NCBI RefSeq assembly: GCF_000264995.1
Contig: NW_006767436.1
Location: forward strand, 51,089-77,641
Direction of reading: 5' to 3'
Length of the DNA stretch: 26,553 nt
Source: Punctularia strigosozonata HHB-11173 SS5
Lineage: Eukaryota > Basidiomycota > Agaricomycetes > Corticiales > Punctulariaceae
The notes beneath the pieces were generated by a model, which had not been told where the DNA came from, searched no databases, and saw only the letters and a list, made by a program, of their open reading frames with translations. The position numbers and the translations under genes are program-made. Of the stretch, positions 1-9,985 are shown one piece after another. Position 1 is the first letter of the stretch; each line of letters opens with the position of its first letter.

Positions 1-2218
1 AGGGGCTGGCTGAGCGGCAGGAGCGCGCCGGGGTGGAAGCGCGTCGCGAGCAGGGTGGGGCCCGCGGGGAGGTAGGGCGGGGGCGGCGTCGTGGGGCGCG
101 AGGGCCCGTCCGGGACGATGCGCTCGTCCTCGCCCGCGCCCGCGTCTTCCTCGGGCGAGTCCGAGTCGCTGCTGCTGCCGCTCGTAGATGAACCGGCGTC
201 CGCTTCGTCGTCGCGCGCGTCCTCGTCGCCGTACGCGGTGCTATCGAGCCACTCTTCGTCGTTGCGGAGCCACGACGGCGAGGCCTTGTCGGCGGCGCGC
301 GCACCCTGCGCCTTGCGCTTCACGCCGATCAGCTGCTTGATCACGCCGACGCGCGGGTCCGTCGCGGCCGCGTAGCGCAGCCTCCAGCCCTCCGCCGCGG
401 CGCTCTTCGGCGACAGTGGCAGCACGACGTCCTCCTCCCCCAGCACCGGCTCCTTCCCCAACACCGGGAGCGCGAACTTGCCGAGCAGGTACTTGCCGTC
501 CGCCTGGCGGTGCGTCGGCGCGAACGGGATCGGGTCGAACGGCGACGCGCCGCCGCCCGGGGAGGCCGCGACGTGCACGGCGGGCGTCGCGGGCGCGGGA
601 GAGGCGGCGGAGGAGGGCGTGTCGCGCGACGAAGGGGGGACGAGCTCGGGCGGCGGCGGCGGCGCGGGGGGCTCGAACGCGTCCGCGGGCGTCGGCGCCG
701 GCCAGGGCGGGTCGGCGAACGGGGGCGAGAGGCCGAGCGGCGCGGGCCCCGCGGCGGGCGTGAGGCCGCTCCCGAAGATCGGCAGGCCGTGCTCCGCGAG
801 CGTCGTGCTCGCTGTTAGCGGCGCGGCGAGGGCGGTGACGGCGGAGGTGGTGGTGGAGGTGGCGGCGGCTGCGGCGGTGGACGGCTTGTCGAAGAAGCTG
901 AAGTCGTCCTCGGTGAACATCTCCTCGAAGTCGACGCCGACGCCCATGTCGACGTCCATGTTCGCGGCTACCGTCGGTATATCGTGGGGCGCGCCGCCGC
1001 TGGCGATAGCGTCCATGTCCATCGCAAAGTCAAAGTCCATGTAGTCGTCCCCAGCAGCGGAGCCCCAGCCCTCCAGCGCGAAATCGTAGCTCGTCGGGGC
1101 GGGGGCCGGCGGTGCGGCGGGAGCACCAATAGAGTCCGGAACCGGAGGGACATCCGCGGTGGACGGCGGGGCCATGCCCGCATCCTGGACCGCCGCCTGC
1201 TCCCCCCCACCCTCTCGAACCTGTCCCCCCCCTCCTCCTTCCGCAAACCCACCGCCCGCTCCGTCCATCGCCGCTCCTCGTCCCTCTCCTACCCCAACCC
1301 CGATCGGTTGCGCCAACGCCAACGGCGGCGGCGACGACGACGACCCCACCCCCACCGCGCCCACATCCTCCTCCTTGTCCGCTTCCGCCTTACTCGAACC
1401 CGCGCCGCCCTCCCGCTCCCGCTCCCTCTCCCTCTCCCTCCTCATCCGCTCCCTCTCCCTCTCCCTCTCCTTCGCGACCGCGTCCGTGTACACCGCGACC
1501 TCGACCGCGCGCGCGCGTATCCCGCTTCCCCCCCTCGTCCTCGTCGCCGTCCTCTCCCTCCTCTCCCTCGTCGTCCTGCTCCTCCCCGGCGGCGCGTCTT
1601 GGGCGAGGGTGAGCGCGCGGAAGGCGGCGGCGGCGCGCGTGGGCGAGGCCGGGGGGTGGTACGCGAACGGGCCTCTGGACGGTGGCCGCGAGCCTGGTCC
1701 TCCCCCTGCCCCTCCTCCTACTCCTGTTCCTGCCCCTACCCCCACTCCCCCTCCTCCTGTTCCTGCCCCTACTCCTCCTCCTCCTCCGGGCACTGGACCG
1801 AGAGCAGTCGCAGAAGAAGGTCCAGGTCCAGGTCCAGGCGTAGTCGAGCGCGAGAGCGATCTCGCGACCAAGCTCGCGATCGGGCCTGCGGCGGCGCCTG
1901 CGGTGGTGGGCGAGGGCGCGGCGGACGACGGCGCAGAGGCCGATGCGGAGGAGAGGCGGGCGAGGTGGGCGAGCGAGAGCGGGAGCGGGAGGGATGGGGC
2001 GGGCGGGGGCGGGGACGGCTGGAGCTGCGGGGCGAGGGCCGGGATGTGCGAGAGCGGTGGGGGTGGTGGTGGTGTGGAGGAGGAGGGGGAGGAGGAGGTG
2101 ATGGGGGAGGAAGGGGAGAAGGCGAGGGAGAGGCGGGCGGGCCAGACGATCGGCAGGCCGCGGTCGGGGTCGAGGGGGAGCCAGGCGATGATGTAGGTCG
2201 GCGTGGCGTGTTTATCTT

Positions 2219-2253
<35 letters not shown>

Positions 2254-3546
2254 GTGTGTGTGTCTGAAGTGGGGACCGAGCTCGGATCGGGGTGGGAGGC
2301 GGAGGCGGAGGCGGAGAAGGGGGAGGTGCGCGTGGGGGGCGAGAGGTAAGGGGGCGGGGAGGTCCAGTCGCCGGCGCCGAGCCCGGCGAGGGAGGCGGTG
2401 AACTGGCGGGTGAGGGAGGAGAGGGCGGAGGCGGAGGGAGAGGTCTGGGAGGAGGAAGGGGAGGGGGAGGAGGAGGCGGGGTAGGGCGCAAGGAAGTGGG
2501 CGGGCGTGTGGAAGGGGAGGAGGACGATGGGCGCGCCGGGGCGGAGCGAGGCTGGGCGGCCGTGAGAGGTGGAAGGGGGAGAGGGGGAGAGGAAGAGCGG
2601 GAGGGGGAGGTAAGGCGTCGGGCGGAGGAGAGGATGGATGGAGATGTGCGTCGCGTGGAGGTGTAGGTGCAGGTGGCAGTATATCAGGGGTCTGTTGAAA
2701 CAGAATAGAAAAAATGGGATGGTTAGCGATGAGGAGAGGCCGAGATGTGGGGACGTGTCCTTCTGACCTTGACTGGGCGTGGTGCTGCCATCCGTCGCTC
2801 CAGCGCGACGTGGCCGGGCTCGGGCCGAGGAGGAAGCCCGCGCCGAGCCTCTTCACGGGCGGCTCGCTCGGGTCGGTGGAACATGCGGAGACGCGGACGA
2901 CGTCGTCGAGGAGACGAGCGCGGAGCGCGTCCAAGAAGAGGGCGTAGGGCAGGCGGAGCGGCTCGCGGGGGAGGCGCGGGCCCGAGCCGGCGCGGCGCGG
3001 GCGGGACGGGCTCGCGGGCGGGCTCGGGTAGCGGGGGAGCGCGTGCGCGAGGGGCGGGTTGAGGCAGGCGGGGCAGGGCATGCGCTGCGGGGCGCAGGCG
3101 GGCGAGCAGGGGTAGAGGTCCTGCGGGGTGAACGTGCCGGTGTCGCGGAGGACGAGGGAGGGGGGGAGGGAGGCGGAGAGGGAGGCGAGGGCGGTGGTGG
3201 ACGGCGTGGGGCCGTCCGTCGTGCCGAGGGCGAAGACGTAGAGCAGGCCGAGGGCGACGTGCGTGTACGGGAGGAGCGCGTCGCGTAGCGGAGGCGGGGC
3301 GAGGCGGTCGGGTCCATGCTGGACGATGGGAAAGGCGAGGATGCGGCGGCGGGCGTCGTCGAGCGTGTGGAGGACGTCGGATGCAGCCGAGGCCGGTGCG
3401 TACACCGAGTAAGAGACGAGCGGATTGGGCAAAAGCGGGAGAGAGGCGGCGAGGAGCGGCGAGGAGGGCGCGAGCGAGGCTGGAAGCTGGGCGAGGAGCG
3501 TCGTCGCTGCGTGGTCCGGGTTCGCGAGCGACGTCTTGGCCGCCAT
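1..3546 (-). CDS. MED13: Mediator complex subunit 13 (N-terminal part, runs off the left edge)
   Basis: MED13 (SSN2/SRB9 in yeast) links the CDK8 kinase module to core Mediator in the nucleus. I see two exons: 3546-2768 and 2691 to beyond position 1, joined by a 76-bp intron (GTCAGA donor, CTAAC branch-like site, AACAG acceptor) that splits an Arg codon. The second frame stays open to the window edge, giving about 1,156 residues. Residues 1-~450 resemble the Med13 N-terminal domain: an HPLLRPTPYLPLPLF stretch, then LTRQFTASLAGLGAGDW, then YIIAWLPLD...GLPIVWPARLSLAF. Near residue 850 there is an acidic FTEDDFSFFD motif typical of fungal Med13, followed by a GWRLRY...VIKQLIGVKRK block. Linkers are Pro, Gly, Glu/Arg and Asp/Arg repeats. 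The C-terminal PIWI-like part lies outside. The ATG at 3546 was chosen because the frame extends upstream only to a non-ATG codon. It is divergent from SPT4. Assignment is from motifs, without a database search. Confidence 0.82.
2217..2262. repeat. Hexanucleotide microsatellite inside MED13
   Basis: About five to six copies of TCCCTG on the plus strand. On the minus strand they encode an alternating Arg-Asp run in the MED13 linker just before the YIIAWLPL block. Length changes of whole hexamers would not shift the frame. Confidence 0.8.
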
Positions 3547-4055
3547 CGTCGTCTGCGTCGTCCGTGCAAGTTGAGGGGAAAAGGGGCCCCCCGGTAGATC
3601 TTGATTATATGCGTCGGTCAACGTGGGTTTGATGTGCGGGGCAGTTTATCTAGATGAGATTGCAGGACGGCCGCGAGCACGCAAGGTGCCCCGGGTCTTT
3701 GTCGAGTGTTGAAGCTCGTAATCAGGGCCGACAAGTCCGCGAAGCCCGAGCAATATCAGCAGGGCTACCTCTCGGTATAACAAGTCGAGAGGCCAGTGAA
3801 CCAGAAGAATAAGCGAAGAAATATTCGATATCGAGTCCCTCGCGCTACTCGTCCATCGCACCTCGTCCGTCGGTGTCGTGGACGTGTGGACAAGCCCGAT
3901 CCGGACTGGCGCCTTCGATCACTGAGTCACATGCGGCAGCTCCCTGTTCCACGTGTCCCACCCGAGTGCCCATCGTCAGTGCTCCACGTGCCTCTTTCTT
4001 CCCCGTCTTTCTCAGCCCCCCGCCTGGACCGGGTCGTCCACCACCTCCAACGCTG
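3547..4055. promoter_or_regulatory. Shared divergent promoter of MED13 and SPT4
   Basis: A 509-bp interval separates the two start codons. It holds a TGAGTCA site (3923-3929), the core recognised by Gcn4/AP-1-type bZIP factors, and two CACGTG boxes (3950-3955 and 3985-3990), recognised by bHLH factors such as Cbf1/Pho4 types. All lie within 135 bp of the SPT4 ATG. The sites are seen; their use is inferred. Confidence 0.5.
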
Positions 4056-4593
4056 ATGTCCGCCGCGATCCCGCCCGCGAAAGCCAAGTCGCTGCGCGCA
4101 TGCCTCCTCTGCTCGCTCATCCAGACGCCCGTCGACTTTCGCAAAAATGGCTGTCCCAACTGCGAAGAGCTCATGCAAGTCAGTGTCCCCATAGAACCAA
4201 CAACACGATAAACGGGTTATCTGATACACCCGTTTCCGTGTTTTCTTGATACAGATGCGCGGCTCGCCCGACAGGATCTCGGTCTGCACGACGACCTACT
4301 TCGACGGCGTCATAGCCGTCATCGACCCGGAGACGAGCTGGGTCGCCAAGTGGCAGCGAACCTGTACGTCTCCCACCGCAACCGTCCTCGGGCGCTTATC
4401 CCGGCGCTAATCCTCGCTCTCACTCTCTTTTTTTTTTTTTTTGCTGCCTCTCATCTTCTGCGTCGAACCAGCGAAATACGTGCGCGGGATGTACGCGGTG
4501 CGCGTGAAGGGCCGCGTGCCGGAGGACGTCGAAGCGGAGCTCGAAGCGCGCGGGATCCGCTACCGCCCGCGCGACGGGACCGAGCAGGACTAG
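4056..4593 (+). CDS. SPT4: Transcription elongation factor Spt4 (DSIF small subunit)
   Basis: Spt4 pairs with Spt5 to form DSIF, which keeps RNA polymerase II processive and acts in chromatin and splicing. Three exons: 4056-4178, 4255-4363 and 4472-4593, total 354 bp, giving 117 residues, the same length as human SPT4. The N-terminal zinc finger is intact: CLLC (Cys16, Cys19) and CPNC (Cys33, Cys36). The core reads FDGVIAVIDPETSWVAKWQR, then YVRGMYAVRVKGRVPEDVEAEL, matching the Spt4 family. Intron 1 (4179-4254) begins GTCAGT; intron 2 (4364-4471) begins GTACGT and has a long T tract near 4430-4442. A stop TAG at 4591 follows GTEQD. The same frame then stays open for another 672 codons (see next gene). 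Confidence 0.96.
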
Positions 4594-4602
4594 AAGACCG
4601 TC

Positions 4603-4638
4603 CCTCCTCCTCCTCCTCCTCCTCCTCCTCCTCCTCCT
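4603..4638 (+). repeat. (CCT)12 microsatellite after the SPT4 stop
   Basis: Twelve CCT triplets begin 9 bp after the SPT4 stop codon, continuing into a C/T-rich stretch to about 4690. In the open frame they would read as polyproline. They may be 3' UTR of SPT4 or the 5' part of the next transcript. Confidence 0.9.
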
Positions 4639-5061
4639 CATCTCCTACCGCCCCCTCGACCCCCCCGCCTCCCACCCCGTCCCGCCCCTCGACCCCGCGA
4701 GCCGGCCTCGTCTTCGGCCTCGACGCCTCCGTCCCGCCCACGCCCCCCTCTCCGTGCCGCACCACCCCCACCCCCACGCCCTCTCTCCCCCCTCGCCGGC
4801 CGTCTCTACAACCGCGCCGCGTTCGACGCCTCCCCGGCCGCCGCCAGCCACCCCTCGCTGCACCAGCGGCTCGCCGCCTCCCGCGCGCGCGCGACCGCCT
4901 CGCTCACCGCCAGCCTCCAAGCCCGGACACACCTCTACTCGCACGCGACCCTGCGCAAGGACGGCTTCCACGCCGTACCGACGCCCCCGCCCCTCCATCT
5001 CCATCAGCCTTACCATCTCCACCACCCTTATCACCCGTACCATCCGTACCCGTACTCGTAC

Positions 5062-6612
5062 ATGCACGCCCACTTCGGCCTCGGCCTCGGCCTCCGGCAC
5101 GCCTGGTGGGCGTGGACCTCCAAATCCAAGACCAAAGACGACGCGAGCGAGGACCGCGCCTTCGGGTGGTGGTGGCGCCCGGACCGCAAGGCGGAGGACG
5201 GGTCCTCGTGGGCGCGCCATTCGGATCGGTCGAACGCGTCTACGTCGTCGTCGTCGTGCTCGCGGCACGGCCCGGCGTGGTGGAACGAGCTCGTGAAACG
5301 GCGGCACATGGACGCGTCCTCCTCCTCCTCCTCACGCGTCGCGCCGTGGTGGCACACCCATGGCGACGCGTCCTCCGCCTCCCCGTCGCCTCCGGCGTGG
5401 TGGGCGCAGCGGCAGCAACGTCGGGACGCGTCGTCGGGCGCTCCCGCATCGTCGTGGTGGGCGCACTGGCAACGACACCGCGACGCGTCCTCGGCTTCAT
5501 CTTCGACCTCGCATGCCAAGGATCCATCCTGGACCGAGCTATGGCAGCAACGCCGCGCCGTATCCGCGCGCGCTCAAGCCGCGCCCGCCCGCGGCGCGCT
5601 GTGGTCGTCCGCCGTGAGGTGGTGGCGCGCGCTGCACTCCGCGGACGGCACGTGGTGGGCAGAACCTGCACCCTCCGCGCCTCCTCCCCCTCCTCCTCCT
5701 TCTTGGTCGTGGTGGAAAGCCTCGAATATCGACTCACAACGACGACAACAACAAGACGCTCGCGCCCAGAACGCCGCTCAAGCCCACACCACCTCCGCCT
5801 CGACCGCGGCCCCGTCCCCGCCGTCGTCGCCGGGCTGGGCGTGGTGGTCCGCATCGCGCTCGCGCGACCCGTCCTACTCGCCCGAACGGGCCTCGACGAA
5901 CGCCGCGAACCGGGCGCAACACGCCGAGCGCGTAACAGCGAATTCTGCCTCGGCCTCTTCCGCGGTCCCGTTCTTCGCGCCCTCCGCCAGCGCCGCGTCT
6001 CTGTTACCGTCCTCTGCTGGCGCGGCTCCTTCGGCCTCCGCTTCGTCCTTCCTTTCTTCCTCGTCCGCCACGGCGTCCTCGACCTCGGCAGCCTCGTCCT
6101 CTCTTTTTTCCGCTGTATCGTCATCCGCTACCGCCGAGCCGTGCGCGAACGCGAGCGCCTACGCCGACGTACCGTCTCCGCTCTCCGGCGCCTCCACCGA
6201 CGCTCCCTTCCCCCTTTCTGGCACCACAACCGCAACCGCCGAATCTAAACCCCCCGCCGTCGCCGCCTCGACGACACCCGCCTCGACGTCCGACCTCCTC
6301 GCCGCGCTCCTCTCCAAAGACCTCGAATCCCTCCGCTGGGAAGACCTCGCGAAGCTCAAGTCGTTCGCCACCGCCACCGATACCACCAACGGCACCCGCA
6401 TCGAACGCGAGAGCGAACGCAAGGCGACGCGCGGGCCGAGCCTGATACGCTCCCCGATCCAGCGCGTCTTCCTCCTCACCGCGACGCACCAGCTCGGGCT
6501 GATGCTCACCGTCGGCCTGCTGCCCGGCCTCGCGCTCGCGTTCATCTGCGACGTCGATCTGCTCCAGTTCGTGTGGTGCCTCGGGTTCGGGCCGGGCTGC
6601 GGCGGTGTTTGA
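5062..6612 (+). CDS. Unrecognised Trp/Ser-rich repeat protein with hydrophobic C terminus
   Basis: From the first ATG this is 516 residues. I do not recognise the family. Residues 1-~220 carry spaced WW pairs (15-16, 36-38, 73-74, 96-97, 113-114, 132-133, 187-188, 198-199, 217-218) alternating with DAS motifs (27, 84, 102, 122, 141) in units of about 18-20 residues. Residues ~220-400 are Ser/Ala/Pro-rich and look disordered. A more ordered part starts near 420 (LLAALLSKDLESLRWEDLAK), and a hydrophobic stretch at ~477-495 (LGLMLTVGLLPGLALAFIC) looks like one membrane helix before a short tail. Third codon positions are strongly G/C in this frame, which supports real coding. The same bias extends upstream to about 4780 and the frame is open back to the SPT4 stop, so the true start is uncertain: a missed 5' exon, a non-ATG start, or linkage to SPT4 are all possible. 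Confidence 0.6.
   Translation: MHAHFGLGLGLRHAWWAWTSKSKTKDDASEDRAFGWWWRPDRKAEDGSSWARHSDRSNASTSSSSCSRHGPAWWNELVKRRHMDASSSSSSRVAPWWHTHGDASSASPSPPAWWAQRQQRRDASSGAPASSWWAHWQRHRDASSASSSTSHAKDPSWTELWQQRRAVSARAQAAPARGALWSSAVRWWRALHSADGTWWAEPAPSAPPPPPPPSWSWWKASNIDSQRRQQQDARAQNAAQAHTTSASTAAPSPPSSPGWAWWSASRSRDPSYSPERASTNAANRAQHAERVTANSASASSAVPFFAPSASAASLLPSSAGAAPSASASSFLSSSSATASSTSAASSSLFSAVSSSATAEPCANASAYADVPSPLSGASTDAPFPLSGTTTATAESKPPAVAASTTPASTSDLLAALLSKDLESLRWEDLAKLKSFATATDTTNGTRIERESERKATRGPSLIRSPIQRVFLLTATHQLGLMLTVGLLPGLALAFICDVDLLQFVWCLGFGPGCGGV
5225..5500 (+). repeat. Degenerate coding minisatellite (WW/DAS units)
   Basis: Copies of GACGCGTC start at 5311, 5364, 5424 and 5482 (spacing 53-60 bp), each preceded by a GTGGTGG (Trp-Trp) block. 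A weaker unit lies at about 5234. The unit encodes the Trp-rich repeats of the surrounding protein. Confidence 0.7.
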
Positions 6613-7370
6613 AAATTGAAGGGGGGGCGTCGTACGTCGTTTTCGGGTCGGTCGAGGTGGGACGAAAAAAAGGGGTGGAAGCGGTGGTGAAATACTGACT
6701 TTGTCTGATTTGTCTGCTCTGTCTCTGTCTCTGTCTCTTTTCTCTTTCTCTCTGTCTTCCATCTTTCCTCTGATATATAGTCTCCTTGTGTATGCACGGC
6801 TACGCTGATATATGCCGATCGGCATTACCGACTGTCTCTAGTCTCATAAAACCGATTAATATATATATATATGTTTTGCTGCGCTTCGTTCGTCGACGCA
6901 CATGCACGCTCAGCTTGCCGACAAACCAAGTCTGCCGATATTCAGGGGCTGCGGAGCCTTCACGGACATATGCCTAGTCGGACTGTAAGTATGCTCGGTC
7001 TCAACAACTGCATGACGGGGGCTTCCTCCGAAACATGGGGAATATCGATGGCCTGCTGGCGGACTGGGAAGAAGAAGCCTGCTGCCGGGCGGAAAGAACC
7101 GGCGTCTGACGGCGATATGATCATAGCCCCCTCCTTCGCCGACCAGAAATCGTTCTAAGACATCGTTCAGGTCTGGAGACGGTGCAGGGCCGTCGCGATC
7201 CAACTTCACTGGTAATAACAAGAACGCAGTAGGAGTAAACTACTAGACGGCTATCGTCAGTACTGTTACAAGCATGAGCTCAAGTTCCTTAGCTACGCGT
7301 CGGGGGTGGGGGGATATCCATGGAATGCTCCGTCAGATTAAAAATTTTGAGAAAAAAAAAAGAGGGAGTC
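6613..7370. other. Intergenic stretch without a recognisable gene
   Basis: This follows the Trp-rich gene. It has a CT-rich run at 6713-6765 (repeated TCTG/TCTC), probably 3' UTR, and a short AT dinucleotide run near 6860-6870. Base composition falls from about 70% GC to a mixed level here. The small open frames have no family features. Confidence 0.5.
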
Positions 7371-7594
7371 GCCCTTCCGGTCCAGCTCGCGCCACCTTTC
7401 CGCACATCCGCACGCAAACGTGCGAGTTGCTCGCTTGTGCAGCCTCTCCACGCCGCTTGGACGTCCCTGTCCGCCTTACAGAGCTCCCTGTCCGCATGCA
7501 GCGTGGCATGCTTCAACACTTTGGAATGCCGCTGGAGGTTGCCGAGCGAACGTTCGAGCTCGCGGTTGGACGGGTTGAACGCGAGTAAAAGGAG
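7371..7594 (-). pseudogene. Possible exon relic of an unknown helical protein
   Basis: A short GC-richer island in AT-rich surroundings reads on the minus strand as about 70 residues with many charged residues: NRELERSLGNLQRH, then ADRELCKADRDVQ, then LARLRADVRKGG. It looks alpha-helical or coiled-coil. The frame runs into low-complexity T-rich sequence downstream and has no clear start upstream. I cannot name the family. It may be an exon fragment left in transposon-rich DNA, or chance. Confidence 0.25.
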
Positions 7595-7760
7595 AGATGC
7601 GGAGCCTGTGTGAGTAGCGCGATCGGCAGCATCAGGAAAACCCCCAACTGGTGAATTTGAACACATTGGGTCAGATTGTGCTAATTAAAGTAGCTTCAAC
7701 TAACTTTGGGATAATTTTGTATAATTAAGAGTAATACAAGCAAAATATGAGCCTGTCCTG

Positions 7761-8183
7761 TCAATAGACAGTCTTATAGGTATGTGCATTCCCAAAACAG
7801 TTTACATAGAAGAAGGAAGCATGCTCCATAGCACTGGATGAAGTCCATTCACATGGCACCTGTGAACCAAACTTGGGGATTAGGTGCGCAGCCTGATCCA
7901 ACCTGCACAAAGGGATGACTTCTGCATGTCTTTCCTCTCACTCTGTCCCCTCCCAGTCTAATGAGTGTAAAAGTTGGTACACGCCATGATCAGGATGTGG
8001 AGAGCAAAATGGTGAAATCCATTCAACATAAGCAAAGTAGTCTGACCCAGGAGACAAATCTTGCATAAATAGTGAGACCTGATATTTCTGTGGAATCTTG
8101 AAGATAATTTTGATCTGTGCAGCAGGATAATCTAGCCATGAGATTAGTACAGATAGCATTGGTACTAGATATAATAGTACCAA
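7761..8183 (-). pseudogene. 3'-end relic of a Plavaka-like (CACTA-related) transposase
   Basis: The minus strand reads QIKIIFKIPQKYQVSLF, then YFAYVEWISPF, then PDHGVYQLLHSLDWEG. After a stop/frame change near 7940 it continues in another frame as RHAEVIPLCRLDQAAHLIPK followed by FG, EWTSSSAMEHASFFYVNCFG and a stop at 7761. The order AYVEWF-like, PD-HGLY-like, IPL...HLIPKFG, WT, FYVN matches the C-terminal tail of the large ORF of basidiomycete Plavaka elements, as I remember that family. The rest of the element is missing and the frame is broken, so this is an inactive remnant. Family naming is from motif memory only. Confidence 0.55.
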
Positions 8184-9344
8184 TCATTCCTGGACCACAC
8201 CCATCCTTAGTGTAGTGATACGAGGCCGGTGGGGTGGACCAAGCAATGATGAGTGTGCGCGAGTCCTCGAGGCGCCACAGAGGCTGCCGAGATAGTGGAT
8301 AGTAGTGTAGGTGAACAGAGATGGGGGACAGAGTTTCGATGGCTAAGCTGGAGGTCGGGTGGTTGCTACGCTGGTTTCGGTCGCTGTGTTCGGTCACAGA
8401 TGACGGTGACTTCGTGTATATGCTGGGGTGAGCCTGTGCTATTGCTAGTGTACATGGATATCGAGGATTTATACGTGTGTTTGTGCCTGCATTTGTACGC
8501 GACTATCACTCCTATCTTTCGCCCCTGCTGATCCCTCGTCCCTCGTCCCTGGCCGTATTGAGCCCATCGCCCGTGCATGCGGTTGTTGTCAAGATCGAGC
8601 GGCCGGTAACCGCGAGTCGTGATGAATTGGGGGTGCCGATTTGCCAGATGCGAAGTCGTCGTTGTGGGCCAGAGCAGAGCCGCCGATAAGATGCTGGTGC
8701 CAACTGAGCCATGTCCTCGTGCGCGATGTCATTGCGGCGATGCGGTCTGTCGGCAGCAGGGTGCTGGAGGATGTTCTGTGTGCGCCATGCCGAGCCGGGG
8801 AAGGGTGAGGTCGTCGAGGCGAGAGCGAGAGACCACCGCACTGCCACCGGGCGTTGAGTAGCGCAATCAAGTGCATGTCCGGACGCGCGCGAAGTCAGAG
8901 CGCCACATTAGTCTTGCTCATAGTTACTGTAAGCAGAGGGGCTACCTGTAGATAGTCATCTAAAAAATCCTGATCTATATAGCTGCCCCTCAGACCTATA
9001 GTCACTATTGTAGTTTTATGGGTACTGTATAGAAGTAGGGTAGTTGTTAAAGTGTGCTATGAGTGCTATGTAGATGTCAGTCAGTTGCTACATAATTCTA
9101 TACAGTAGTTAGAGACAACATAGCTCAGTGATTTTAGCTACATAATGATACATATCTAATAGGTGCAGTCAACATAGCACCCATACATTTGGGATGTATC
9201 TGTTTAGTGGTGATAGCAGGCCTGCCAATTCACAAATAACATGATTCAAACAGTCTCAGGTCAATGGTAGTGACTCTATACTGTTAGATGATACATGCTT
9301 CTAACTATCTACCAAGTGAATGAAAATGTGCTATCTGAGTGGTA
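8184..9344. other. AT-rich intergenic DNA, no gene seen
   Basis: Both strands carry only short open frames without family motifs. Between 8930 and 9340 the sequence is markedly AT-rich, with several dispersed near-copies of GCTACATAAT, which suggests old transposon debris. I found no intact terminal repeats here. Confidence 0.45.
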
Positions 9345-9724
9345 CAGTCGAACACCTCATAATGCATAGGGTGATAATGCATAAATCTGATAATGCATCG
9401 GTTTTGGCCTGTAACCACCATGGTTTGCAGGGAATTGCAGGCAAATTGCATAATTGCATAACACATAGCCCAGATCGTACCTTTATGCATTATCAGATAG
9501 GCTGGGCATACCAAATATGGCTATATATCTTCCATATATAGACAAGTAAGCCCCACGCTGGGACCCTCACGTGATGTTAGCAGCACCTTGAGCGTGGACT
9601 TAGGGTTAGGGACTACCTTCTTGGGCTTGCATAGGGTTAGGGTCAGCTGCTGGAAGTGCATAAACTTGATAATGCATAGCAATGAGGGTGTAACCGACGC
9701 TATGCGTTATGAGATGTTCGACTG
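9345..9724. mobile_element. 380-bp MITE of the Tc1/mariner (pogo-type) class
   Basis: The ends are inverted repeats of about 25 bp. The left begins CAGTCGAACACCTCATAA at 9345. The right, read in reverse, begins CAGTCGAACATCTCATAA from 9724. Both ends are bordered by TA (9343-9344 and 9725-9726), as expected for Tc1/mariner target duplication. Internal GATAATGCAT-like repeats follow each end. It has no coding capacity. Its ends match those of the element starting at 26119, which carries a transposase, so that family probably mobilised it. Confidence 0.8.
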
Positions 9725-9825
9725 TAAGGGCACATTGGCCAATGCGGACTTAGAGATTTAATGCGAATCGACAAGACACGTGATACACATCACGTGATCA
9801 AATCTTGCCATGTCCAACTCACTGT

Positions 9826-9949
9826 CTCCGCCAGCAAGATTGCCACCCACCATGCTCGCAAGTGTGCTGACCACCGATCACCGCGCTCGCAAGTGCGCTT
9901 GCAAGTGCGCCACTCACCACGCCGGCAAGAGCACTGCCTACCGCGCTTG
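9826..9949. repeat. Degenerate minisatellite that served as insertion target (left side)
   Basis: Imperfect units around CACGCTCGCAAGTGTGC recur at short spacing up to the target duplication. The same type of sequence resumes immediately right of the large transposon (22453-22560). The array was therefore continuous before insertion. Confidence 0.55.
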
Positions 9950-9955
9950 CAAAGG
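9950..9955. repeat. Left target-site duplication CAAAGG
   Basis: CAAAGG directly precedes the left transposon end and is repeated exactly at 22447-22452. Confidence 0.85.
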
Positions 9956-9985
9956 TATGGCATCATTTATCGATAAAAATTATGA
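9956..9985 (+). repeat. Left terminal inverted repeat of the 12.5-kb transposon
   Basis: Starts TATGGCATCATTTATCG and continues AT-rich. It matches the reversed right end with two mismatches in the first 17 bases, then more loosely. Confidence 0.8.

Noticed and set aside
984-2267. Plus-strand open frames of 345-427 codons opposite MED13
   Set aside because: Highly repetitive Arg/Pro/Ser composition; antisense to a continuous MED13 frame with family motifs.
2212-3621. Unspliced minus-strand frame starting at 3621
   Set aside because: 3621 is a TTG, not ATG, and the frame reads through the 76-bp intron into proline-rich nonsense. The spliced model carries the Med13-like motifs.
4350-6248. 632-codon plus-strand open frame over the SPT4 3' end and the Trp-rich gene
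   Set aside because: It begins at a GTG inside SPT4 exon 2, runs through its intron, is Arg/Pro-rich and overlaps the better-biased frame ending at 6612. It is a shadow of GC-rich coding DNA.
9345-9724. Regularly spaced AATGCAT repeats as a possible CRISPR-like or centromeric array
   Set aside because: The repeats are short and belong to the inverted ends of a TA-bordered MITE. The organism is eukaryotic.
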